From the NCBI GenBank assembly GCA_017303975.1, contig JAFLBG010000010.1, positions 33,068 through 97,067 of the forward strand: a stretch of 64,000 nt of DNA. Direction: 5' to 3'. This DNA is from Bacteroidota bacterium (GTDB lineage: Bacteria > Bacteroidota > Bacteroidia > JAFLBG01). The notes beneath the pieces were generated by a model. That model was given only the letters and a program-made list of their open reading frames with translations. It searched no databases and had not been told where the DNA came from. Positions 52,170 to 59,270 of this stretch are shown one piece after another (positions within the stretch are counted from its first letter, which is position 1; each line of letters starts with the position of its first letter). The position numbers and the translations under genes were made by a program.

Positions 52170-53360
52170 ATGAACAACCGCGAACTTTTTTATAGTCACC
52201 TTGCTCAAACCAGCCCTGCCCCATTAGCGCTGGAGATAGATAAAGCAGATGGCGTATATTTATACGACACCTACGGAAAAAAATACATCGATTTTATTTC
52301 GGGGATTTCAGTAAGTAATATTGGACATAGACATCCAAATGTTTTAAAAGCTGTAAATGCACAATTAGAAAAATACATGCACCTAATGGTGTATGGAGAA
52401 TACGTGCAGTCGCCACAAGTACTACTAGCTAAGGCTTTGGCTGATGTATTGCCACAAAACTTATCTTCTTGCTATTTTGTTAATTCCGGAGCAGAGGCCA
52501 TTGAGGGCGCTATAAAGCTCGCTAAGCGATTTACAGGCCGTCCAGAAATTATTTCTTTCACCAATTCGTATCATGGAAGCACCACCGGAGCGCTAAGCAT
52601 AATGGGAAGCGAAACATTTAAAAATTCGTTTCGCCCGTTATTGCCCGCTACACGCACCTTAGAATATAATAATTTTGATCAACTATATTTCATTACAGAA
52701 CAAACAGCCTGTGTTGTAATAGAGCCTGTACAAGGCGAAGCAGGAATTATCATTCCTCATGATGGATATTTAAAATCTATTTACAATCGTTGCAAAGAAG
52801 TTGGAGCCTTATTAGTTCTCGATGAAATACAAACAGGATTTGGCAGAACCGGCAATCTATTTGCATTTCAAGAATACGAGTTTACTCCTGACATTTTAGT
52901 ACTGGCAAAAGGCATGGGGGGCGGAATGCCTATTGGGGCTTTTATTGCATCAAAAGAAATTATGAATTCCTTAACACACAATCCTGTATTAGGCCATATA
53001 ACTACGTTTGGCGGCCATCCCGTTTCGTGTGCTGCTGCATTAGCAACATTGCAAACTATCTTAAACGAAAAAATTACAGATACTGTTTTAGAGAAATCAA
53101 ACTATATTGTAAAAAACATAAAACCTTCTCCATTAATAAAATCAATACGTGCAAAAGGTTTACTGATAGGAATTGAGTTTGAAAGCGAGCAAATGAACTT
53201 TAAAGTAATCGAAAAATGTATTGCATCAGGACTTATAACCGATTGGTTTTTGTTTAATGCATCTACACTACGAATTGCACCACCATTGACTATCTCTCAA
53301 TCAGAAATGGATGAGGCGTTGTTTATTTTGAATGAGTGTATACAAAATTGTAACGATTAA
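52170..53360 (+). CDS. Class III PLP-dependent aminotransferase (acetylornithine/ornithine-aminotransferase family)
   Basis: A 396-residue aminotransferase. YFVNSGAEAIEGAIKLAKRFTGR and SYHGSTTGALSIMGS are cofactor-binding. VLDEIQTGFGRTGNLFAFQ carries the PLP-contacting Asp. The Schiff-base Lys is 247 in LAKGMGGGMPIGAF, followed by HITTFGGHPVSCAAAL. It transfers an amino group between an omega-amino acid and 2-oxoglutarate; substrate (acetylornithine, ornithine, lysine-type) is not settled. It begins 9 nt after the carboxyltransferase gene, so the two may share a transcript. Confidence 0.88.
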   Translation: MNNRELFYSHLAQTSPAPLALEIDKADGVYLYDTYGKKYIDFISGISVSNIGHRHPNVLKAVNAQLEKYMHLMVYGEYVQSPQVLLAKALADVLPQNLSSCYFVNSGAEAIEGAIKLAKRFTGRPEIISFTNSYHGSTTGALSIMGSETFKNSFRPLLPATRTLEYNNFDQLYFITEQTACVVIEPVQGEAGIIIPHDGYLKSIYNRCKEVGALLVLDEIQTGFGRTGNLFAFQEYEFTPDILVLAKGMGGGMPIGAFIASKEIMNSLTHNPVLGHITTFGGHPVSCAAALATLQTILNEKITDTVLEKSNYIVKNIKPSPLIKSIRAKGLLIGIEFESEQMNFKVIEKCIASGLITDWFLFNASTLRIAPPLTISQSEMDEALFILNECIQNCND

Positions 53361-53382
53361 ACCGTAAGAAGGTCTAAAACAA

Positions 53383-53415
53383 CAAGGGCGCTAAGATTGT
53401 ATCTTAGCGCCCTTG
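53383..53415. terminator. Bidirectional intrinsic terminator between convergent genes
   Basis: CAAGGGCGCTAAGAT (53383-53397) pairs perfectly with ATCTTAGCGCCCTTG (53401-53415) around a 3-nt loop. It lies 22 nt after the aminotransferase stop and 20 nt after the minus-strand stop at 53436. The minus strand then reads TTGTTTTAG. Confidence 0.9.
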
Positions 53416-53435
53416 AAAATAAAATTGTTGTTGAA

Positions 53436-54578
53436 TTATTCCTTTACAAATCGTTTAGAAATTATTTCATGTGCAGACGAAGCCTTTATTACATAAGCCC
53501 CTTTGCTTAATTGGGAAATATCAATGGTATTTGAATTGGTCAAACTACCTGTCATTACAGACTCTCCAAGCATATTCACAATTTGGTAGGTAGATAGTAA
53601 CACATCTTTACTCTCTATAGTAAGTATATCTTTAGATGGATTAGGATACAATGACACCCTTGCATTCATTATATCATCCACGCTTAAAGAAGTACCTCCC
53701 AATTTTGCATCGAAATAACAATATGCTGAATGGCCACTCCATGTGCAAGCAGCAGCTTCTACTTTTATGGTCACATTCTGACCAATATAATTACTTAAAT
53801 TAAAAGAATATATCTGCCAATTCTTGTATGAAACCGATTGCAAATTATAGGTAACCTGATTATAGCCAGTAGTGACATCCTTTAATTCTAGATAAGCCCC
53901 TTGCACTGTATCGTTGTTGGAATCTAAAACCGAAATGGTAATAAATTGAGCTTGGTCTAGCATATGCCAGCCAGCATCCAATATAGGTAGGTACGCCACT
54001 TGCAATACATGCTGACCAGAAGTAACATTAAACGTTTGCTTTAATATAGAAGCCTCATTAGAAGCGCAATAACGCCCAACTCGTGCTACATAATTCCCAC
54101 CTAAAGGAGAGGTCGAACTTTGCATTATTATACTATCCGTATTTGCGCCTACATTCATCAAACCATGCCTGTATGAACTATCCAAATAACAAACCATATG
54201 TGGATGTTTATTGACAGGTCCCACAGGAGTTGCGTGAATACCATTAATTACACCATCAGCAGCAGGAAAACCTCCATTCCAGCCAATTTCAGTTGTCCAA
54301 CCAGTATAATCTCCGGTTTCAAAATCGATGTTGGTAGCTGACTGTGCGGTAAGATTTACAGGAGTATTATCTGCTAAAACAACGGGAGCTTGTTTAATCA
54401 AGCCATTTGCTTTTTTCCACTCCCATTGTTTTTTGTTAATGTAGCCTTGGTAGTCAACCAGGGCAATCCCTTTTTGTTGGGCTTCTTGCAAAGCTGCTGC
54501 CTCATTAAATTCTAGACTGTTTTGTGCATTAGCGAAAATTGTTAACACAAGACTCGCGCTTAATAGTGTTTTTTTCAT
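53436..54578 (-). CDS. Secreted T9SS type A sorting-domain protein
   Basis: A 380-residue exported protein with signal peptide MKKTLLSASLVLTIFANAQN. A central beta-sandwich domain (about 90-300: ATNIDFETGDYTGWTTEIGWN, then VARVGRYCASNEASIL and NVTSGQHVLQVAYLPILD) is like those found in surface proteins with a carbohydrate-binding-type fold. The C-terminal 75 residues (LYPNPSKDILTIES ... ISKRFVKE) are a type A sorting domain. The ATG at 54578 is preferred: a promoter with a -7 element at 54594-54601 sits 15 nt upstream, and an in-frame TTG at 54596 lies within it. Confidence 0.85.
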   Translation of the reverse strand: MKKTLLSASLVLTIFANAQNSLEFNEAAALQEAQQKGIALVDYQGYINKKQWEWKKANGLIKQAPVVLADNTPVNLTAQSATNIDFETGDYTGWTTEIGWNGGFPAADGVINGIHATPVGPVNKHPHMVCYLDSSYRHGLMNVGANTDSIIMQSSTSPLGGNYVARVGRYCASNEASILKQTFNVTSGQHVLQVAYLPILDAGWHMLDQAQFITISVLDSNNDTVQGAYLELKDVTTGYNQVTYNLQSVSYKNWQIYSFNLSNYIGQNVTIKVEAAACTWSGHSAYCYFDAKLGGTSLSVDDIMNARVSLYPNPSKDILTIESKDVLLSTYQIVNMLGESVMTGSLTNSNTIDISQLSKGAYVIKASSAHEIISKRFVKE

Positions 54579-54593
54579 AGTAAAGTTTTTGGG

Positions 54594-54625
54594 CAAACCT
54601 AGCTACCAAAAAACGATAAGTCAAA
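54594..54625 (-). promoter_or_regulatory. Predicted Bacteroidota promoter of the gene ending at 53436
   Basis: On the minus strand: TTTG (54625-54622), 20 nt, TAGGTTTG (54601-54594), both exact matches to the consensus. Transcription would begin near 54589, about 10 nt before the ATG at 54578. Confidence 0.68.
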
Positions 54626-54921
54626 TAAATATTTTGCGCAAATTAGAAGTTGAGTGTCAAATAAAAAAGAATAACGTATTGATTGTCAACCTACAAAAGC
54701 AAGGCAATATCGAGTATTGGTTTAATACTCCACCAAGCAAACAAACTAGTAGTAATAGTTTGTTATTTACAAGATAGTTGTCAATGTATGAGGCTATAAA
54801 CTATACATCACAAAAATAAAGTCGTGATTTATAACATTGTCAACTACAAAACTAAATATTGAAGTTTTACTTACAGTAGAGTTTACTTCGAATATATACA
54901 AATCCAATTCACATCTTTATA
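54626..54921. other. Gene-free AT-rich stretch with inverted and direct short repeats
   Basis: Together with the promoter to its left this makes 343 nt without a convincing gene. It holds a hairpin (AACAAACT 54740-54747 with AGTTTGTT 54757-54764), and two copies of a GATTGTCAAC-CTACAAAA-like sequence about 155 nt apart (near 54680 and 54836). A plus-strand frame of 62 codons starting at 54589 overlaps the promoter and has no recognisable features. The stretch may hold the 3' end signals of the gene ending at 54922. Confidence 0.5.
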
Positions 54922-55680
54922 CTACAACTTCTTAGCAGCCTTCTCAGTTATCTTAGGCATGCGTTTTCGTAAGTCCTCTAATAATTTTTTCGAAGCAGAT
55001 TCGCACATAGGCAGAATTTCATCCACGTTGGTTACAGGGATGCCAGAAATTAATGCTACCGTTTGATCTGATGAAGCACGCTCATTTACAGTAAAAACCT
55101 TATCTCCTTCTTTGTTCCATAATTTAATACGGGCATATGCATACATGCCGGCACTGCCCATACCCATAACTGCTGCCTTTACCAAAAATCTATAGTCTAG
55201 CGTTACAATCATTACACCATCCACATCTTTCCCAAATATTTCGAGCATTTTCGTTTCATTTCTATTTTCCTTCTTCCCCAAAGGGTTTATAATTAAAGGT
55301 TTGTATCCATCTACTGAAATATATTGTTGCGCAAACTTAGATTTCTCAGCATCCTTTGTTTCACCCCATTTACTCTCATATGCTTTGTATGCCTCGTTAT
55401 TTATTACTTGTTCTTCCGGAATAAAATCAAATGGAAAATCCTTGGCTAACTCCGCAAAAAAGGCTTTGTGAAAATTATCTAATACAGGTTTTAAATTAAA
55501 CTTCGGATCTTCGTACAACGACTTCATAGATGCAACAAACGTAACATTTGAATTAGGAATATCGGAATAATCAATATGTTTATCGGTGTAAAAAGTTACC
55601 ACTGCTATTTTTTTTCGTTGAGCAAAAGTAGAGCTAAGCAACATAAACAATGCACAGGCAATAAGTAGATTTTTTTTCAT
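54922..55680 (-). CDS. Exported protein of unknown family, last gene of the CotH/VTC operon
   Basis: A 252-residue protein with signal peptide MKKNLLIACALFMLLSSTFA, then QRKKIAVVTFYTDKHIDYSDIPNS and a mixed alpha/beta body (EIFGKDVDGVMIVTLDYRFLV). It contains no Cys after the signal that would suggest a lipobox. No family is recognised; the start of the mature part recalls TolB-like N-terminal domains in a general way. It is 53 nt downstream of the DUF2490 gene on the same strand, so membership in the operon is likely but less firm than for the others. Confidence 0.65.
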   Translation of the reverse strand: MKKNLLIACALFMLLSSTFAQRKKIAVVTFYTDKHIDYSDIPNSNVTFVASMKSLYEDPKFNLKPVLDNFHKAFFAELAKDFPFDFIPEEQVINNEAYKAYESKWGETKDAEKSKFAQQYISVDGYKPLIINPLGKKENRNETKMLEIFGKDVDGVMIVTLDYRFLVKAAVMGMGSAGMYAYARIKLWNKEGDKVFTVNERASSDQTVALISGIPVTNVDEILPMCESASKKLLEDLRKRMPKITEKAAKKL

Positions 55681-55733
55681 GTTTGCTTTTTTAATTATAG
55701 AGTTAATATAAGGGATTTAATGGCAGAAAAAAA

Positions 55734-56405
55734 TTACAGACTAAACTTTTGACCAACGCCAATAGTATAATCGCTTTGCGGATTATTAACCCCAAACTCA
55801 TTATTGAGTTGATAAAAGAAAGTAAGTGCATATTTTTTACTCATCTTATAGTCTATTCCCGCATTATAGCGCATATCAAACTGATAAGTTTTAGGATAAT
55901 TAAACAGTTCTATTGTAAAATACGGTTTTACTTTTTTCTCAGTATTCAATCGAACACCTACTCTATTTCTTATTCTGTTTCTTGCCGTAAATCCATCTCC
56001 TGACGAACCAAAATCAGCAGCAGCAATATTACTGTACTGCATCTCGTAACGCAATCGATACGTAAATGTAATTCGTTCCGTTTTTTGGCGAATGTTTACA
56101 TCAGCATAAAATCGGTGGCGCAAGGCATACGAATCGTCCAACCTGCGCCTTCTGATGTTTCTATAATTCACGCCAAGTGACATTTTTTTACTCAGCTTTC
56201 CTTCTAATCCAATATCAGTAAAAAAAGTACCCAACTCAGAAATGTTTTCATCAAATCTAATTTCCTCTGTAATTGTTGCGGCAATTTTTTTATTAATATC
56301 AACCTCAAACGAATTTCCAATCCAAACGCTTGCATCTTTGGTTTGCGAAAAGCCTACCAACGTGCTAAAAAAAAGAAGTAGTGTATATATAACTCGCAGT
56401 ATCAT
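55734..56405 (-). CDS. DUF2490 family outer-membrane protein
   Basis: A 223-residue exported protein with signal peptide (about 1-20, ending GFS). Strands such as DASVWIGNSFEVDINKKIAATITEEIRF, KMSLGVNYRNIRRRRLDDSYALRHRFYADVNI, RITFTYRLRYEMQYSN and KYALTFFYQLNNEFGVNNPQSDYTIGVGQKFSL are typical DUF2490 outer-membrane barrel strands with alternating aromatics, ending in Leu after Phe-Ser. It overlaps the DUF4956 gene by 4 nt. In this operon it may be the outer-membrane part of a surface or export system. Direct function is unknown. Confidence 0.82.
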   Translation of the reverse strand: MILRVIYTLLLFFSTLVGFSQTKDASVWIGNSFEVDINKKIAATITEEIRFDENISELGTFFTDIGLEGKLSKKMSLGVNYRNIRRRRLDDSYALRHRFYADVNIRQKTERITFTYRLRYEMQYSNIAAADFGSSGDGFTARNRIRNRVGVRLNTEKKVKPYFTIELFNYPKTYQFDMRYNAGIDYKMSKKYALTFFYQLNNEFGVNNPQSDYTIGVGQKFSL

Positions 56406-57019
56406 TCGTAATAAAACACTTGTATAATAGCTACATCTTTCAAAAAATCTATTTTCAAAATAGAAATACGTACAATCTTTAATCCTGTACGCCTTTCCAA
56501 ATCGAGCAATAACTGCGTTTTGTTCTCCGGCTTAATATTTTCAATGTTCTCATATACAATTTGTTTTGAAAACTCTTTCTTTATTACCAAGTCGCTTTCC
56601 AGCAAATAGGTAAACCCTAGTATAATAAAATTGAGCAGCGCCAATTCATCTAAGTTGCCTTTGGTAATGGCGGTTATCAACCCAATGGAGATGGCTAAAA
56701 ACAGATAGGTCATATCTTTTAACGATATTCCTTCTGTTCGATAACGCAACATTGAAAAAACAGCAAATAGTCCAAAGGCCGCTCCCAACGACATTTCCAC
56801 CTTATTCAGCAAAAATGATATTAAAAATATAATTAGATTGAAAATAAAAAACGTAAAGAAAAATTCTTTCTTTTTGTAGTTGGGGTAATAAATAAATCGA
56901 ACCAATACAAATACTGCAACAATATCTATTGCCAGTCTTATAAAAAACTTGAACGATAATTTCTCGAATAATGTTATACCGTCTTTCACGGCAGGTTCAC
57001 TTAGTATATCAAGCAGCAT
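56402..57019 (-). CDS. DUF4956 membrane protein
   Basis: A 205-residue protein. Helices around residues 25-45, 50-70 (KEFFFTFFIFNLIIFLISFL), 75-90 and 100-130 suggest four membrane passes, then a soluble domain (about 140-205). Conserved DUF4956 features are GAAFGLFAVFSMLRYRTEGISLKDMTYLFLAISIGLI and the end VAIIQVFYYE. DUF4956 is repeatedly found beside VTC-type polymerases and CotH-kinase genes in unrelated bacteria, from my knowledge of such neighbourhoods; its biochemical role is undescribed as far as I know. It overlaps the VTC gene by 11 nt and the DUF2490 gene by 4 nt. Confidence 0.85.
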   Translation of the reverse strand: MLLDILSEPAVKDGITLFEKLSFKFFIRLAIDIVAVFVLVRFIYYPNYKKKEFFFTFFIFNLIIFLISFLLNKVEMSLGAAFGLFAVFSMLRYRTEGISLKDMTYLFLAISIGLITAITKGNLDELALLNFIILGFTYLLESDLVIKKEFSKQIVYENIENIKPENKTQLLLDLERRTGLKIVRISILKIDFLKDVAIIQVFYYE

Positions 57020-57767
57020 GTTTTATTTTATTTAGTTTTATAATTTTCTCTTTAAATGCATTGTACTTTACATTTGGATACAATGAAATTACGCCTAAAC
57101 AATACTTACTGATAGAAGTATTGGCAATTCTATTCTCGCGCATCAACTTAACAAAATCAGACTTGCAGCCCTTTGCATGCTTAACTTCTGCTATCACAAT
57201 GTTTTCGAACGATTTAGTGGACGAATCATTTTTCAAGATTAAATTAAAATCAATGGTAATACGCTCAGTAAATAAATTATTTACAAACGTAATACGGCTG
57301 AAATAATTTGATAATTTATATTCAAATGCACGAGAAGAGTCGACCTCCTTTTTTACAAAATCTAAGCAGGTTTGATTAATACCGGTATCCAAAGCAGGCA
57401 CTTGAATTCTTTTTTTTGAGGTGCGACCTTGATTATTTTTTTTCTTAATCTCGAAAAATATTTTGTTGTTGGTAGCATACTTTCTATATCGGAGCTTGAA
57501 TCTATTTAGTTTACCATTGTGATGTTGCAAGTACAACTTAAAATCAGAAGTATCAAAATAAACAGACTCGTAGGGATGAATTCGAGTATCATTTATAGAT
57601 AAAATACGGTATGAGTTTTTAAGTTGAGAAAGAATAGTGGAAAGTTTATTATTGTGAAAAGTAAATTTTGTATCTACCCTATCCATTAGCTTTACAGCAT
57701 CTATTTCCTGTAAGGAAACAGGTGTAAAGTCTTCGATTATTTTCAGAGCAGAAGTCAAACTAATCAA
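57009..57767 (-). CDS. VTC-domain polyphosphate polymerase-like protein
   Basis: A 252-residue single-domain VTC protein. Key parts of the tunnel active site can be seen: RVDTKFTF near residue 31, YESVYFDTSDFKLYLQHHNG, the basic pair RFKLRYRKY (about 88-96), FEIKKKNNQGRTSKKR, and near the end RITIDFNL and AEVKHAKG. In yeast Vtc4 these Arg and Lys residues hold the growing phosphate chain and a Glu binds metal. The protein has no membrane segment of its own, so the DUF4956 product may anchor it. It overlaps the lipoprotein gene by 8 nt and the DUF4956 gene by 11 nt. A triphosphatase role of the related CYTH fold is the alternative. Confidence 0.87.
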   Translation of the reverse strand: MISLTSALKIIEDFTPVSLQEIDAVKLMDRVDTKFTFHNNKLSTILSQLKNSYRILSINDTRIHPYESVYFDTSDFKLYLQHHNGKLNRFKLRYRKYATNNKIFFEIKKKNNQGRTSKKRIQVPALDTGINQTCLDFVKKEVDSSRAFEYKLSNYFSRITFVNNLFTERITIDFNLILKNDSSTKSFENIVIAEVKHAKGCKSDFVKLMRENRIANTSISKYCLGVISLYPNVKYNAFKEKIIKLNKIKHAA

Positions 57768-58191
57768 TTATTTCAATGGTAGGAACCTCTACTTCATCTT
57801 TTTTTCCGGATATTTCTACAGAATAAAATTCTGTTTTATAACCGGATGGATATAACACCAAATTTTTTGAAATATCTTTTGAGTACACAAAAATTTTATA
57901 CTTACCCTTGCGCAAAAACTTAAACTCGTAGGTGCCATCGTAGCTAGTTTCTACACGATCGTCAAACGTGCCTTTCTCTCCTCCATAAATAATATACACA
58001 TCTTCCTTCTGAGCAAAATATTGTGACTCTAAATTTGTCAATGTAGCATTATCATAGTCCTTGACATAAATTTTTCCGGTTATGGTGGCTGCTCCGCCCT
58101 CGCCCGCTTCTTTCTTACAAGAAATAAAAAACATACTTAGTGTACAAAATACACATAGGCAGGGAATTAAAAACGAATTTTGTTTGCTCAT
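57760..58191 (-). CDS. Lipoprotein with CarboxypepD-regulatory-like domain
   Basis: A 143-residue lipoprotein. The signal MSKQNSFLIPCLCVFCTLSMFFISCKK has lipobox FISC followed by KKEAGEGG. The mature domain (ATITGKIYVKDYDNATLTNL ... YDGTYEFKFLRKGKYKIFVYSKD) is a beta-sandwich of the type used to bind or decorate peptidoglycan or protein partners. It lies 5 nt after the SprF-type gene and overlaps the VTC gene by 8 nt. It may place a small outer-membrane adaptor next to the T9SS partner. No enzymatic motif is visible. Confidence 0.8.
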   Translation of the reverse strand: MSKQNSFLIPCLCVFCTLSMFFISCKKEAGEGGAATITGKIYVKDYDNATLTNLESQYFAQKEDVYIIYGGEKGTFDDRVETSYDGTYEFKFLRKGKYKIFVYSKDISKNLVLYPSGYKTEFYSVEISGKKDEVEVPTIEIID

Positions 58192-58196
58192 AAAGT

Positions 58197-59270
58197 TTAT
58201 TTTCTCAATGCATTCTTTAACGTTGTGTAACGCAATGTAATTTCAAAACCGCCTCTACCAGCGCTTACATTGCGGTAAGTAGATAAATTAAAGTCGTAGG
58301 ACAGGGAAATAAAATAACTACCCAATTCATAAAAAACCTGCGGTATAACAGCATCTTTCAGTCGGTAGTTTAAGCCCAACCCTATAGCCGATTCGCTATA
58401 TAGTCCTGTAATTTTTGTACCTTCTTTTACTTTGTATTTTGCAGAAGTTCCAATATTTAGCTGTGTAATGCCACCTTGCTTCATAAATAAAACATTAGGA
58501 AGTACGGTATATTTTGTCTCCGGAATATCGTAATGAGCAGAAGCAAAAAATAATAACTTAGAATTAAGTTTTTCGTTATTGGAAGAAAATTTCTGTTTGG
58601 GTTGATTCACATGAAACATAGCAACACCTGCATTCACTCTAAAAAAATCATCTGCTTCGATACTACTTTCCTTGTTTGAAAATTCGTAAAAAGTTCCAGC
58701 ACCCACATCCAAATAAGAAAAAGAGGTAGAGCCCTGTAACTCATGAGATACAAGATTGGGATCAAACTGAAACCCATCAAACTGCGATTGCCAGGTAAGT
58801 TTACTGGCATCAATAGAACGCTGCGCAAATCCGGCTTGCAGACCGGCAGAAAATTTATGATTCACATTTATTGGCACAATGCCCGATACCGATAGATTTA
58901 CTTGACTAATGCCTAATTGCGAATCGCCTGCTTTGTCTTTAAAAAAAGACACTCCGGCACCTAAATAACTTTTTTTTCTGTTCTTGTTAAAAACAAGCGG
59001 CATATCATACGAAGCCGAAATTGTTTTAAACGCATTGCCCATTGCAGCCCACTGATTTTTATAATTCATAATGCCTCTGTGGTATCCATCGTAAAATCCG
59101 GTCATAGCAGGGTTTATTTGCAGCGGACTTTGCGAGAATTGAGAAAAATGGATGTCTTGGGAATAGCAGTCAGTAGCAAGTATAAAGTACAAAGTACAAA
59201 GCAGCAAGTATCTGATGCGAAGCCTTGTGTACTCTTTACAAACTACTAAATATGTTTTACTATCTATCAT
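58197..59270 (-). CDS. PorP/SprF-family T9SS outer-membrane protein
   Basis: A 357-residue barrel protein. It has a signal peptide (ends DCYSQ), then DIHFSQFSQSPLQINPAMTGFYDG, the N-terminal signature of PorP/SprF. SFSYLDVGAGTFYEF, GLGLNYRLKDAVIPQVFYELGSYFISLSYDFNLSTY and the ending GGFEITLRYT follow. In Flavobacterium johnsoniae SprF-type proteins act as partners for export of type B sorting-domain cargo. Here the gene begins directly at the stop codon of a type B cargo gene (the CotH protein, stop 59271), so it is probably that cargo's own partner. Confidence 0.92.
   Translation of the reverse strand: MIDSKTYLVVCKEYTRLRIRYLLLCTLYFILATDCYSQDIHFSQFSQSPLQINPAMTGFYDGYHRGIMNYKNQWAAMGNAFKTISASYDMPLVFNKNRKKSYLGAGVSFFKDKAGDSQLGISQVNLSVSGIVPINVNHKFSAGLQAGFAQRSIDASKLTWQSQFDGFQFDPNLVSHELQGSTSFSYLDVGAGTFYEFSNKESSIEADDFFRVNAGVAMFHVNQPKQKFSSNNEKLNSKLLFFASAHYDIPETKYTVLPNVLFMKQGGITQLNIGTSAKYKVKEGTKITGLYSESAIGLGLNYRLKDAVIPQVFYELGSYFISLSYDFNLSTYRNVSAGRGGFEITLRYTTLKNALRK

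Noticed and set aside
54589..54777. Plus-strand frame of 62 codons between two minus-strand genes
   Set aside because: It starts on top of a minus-strand promoter and its product (MGKPSYQKTI...) has low-complexity composition and no recognisable motif.
54680..54852. Two GATTGTCAAC-like direct copies that might flank a mobile element
   Set aside because: They are short and imperfect and enclose neither a gene nor terminal inverted repeats; chance similarity in AT-rich DNA is likely.
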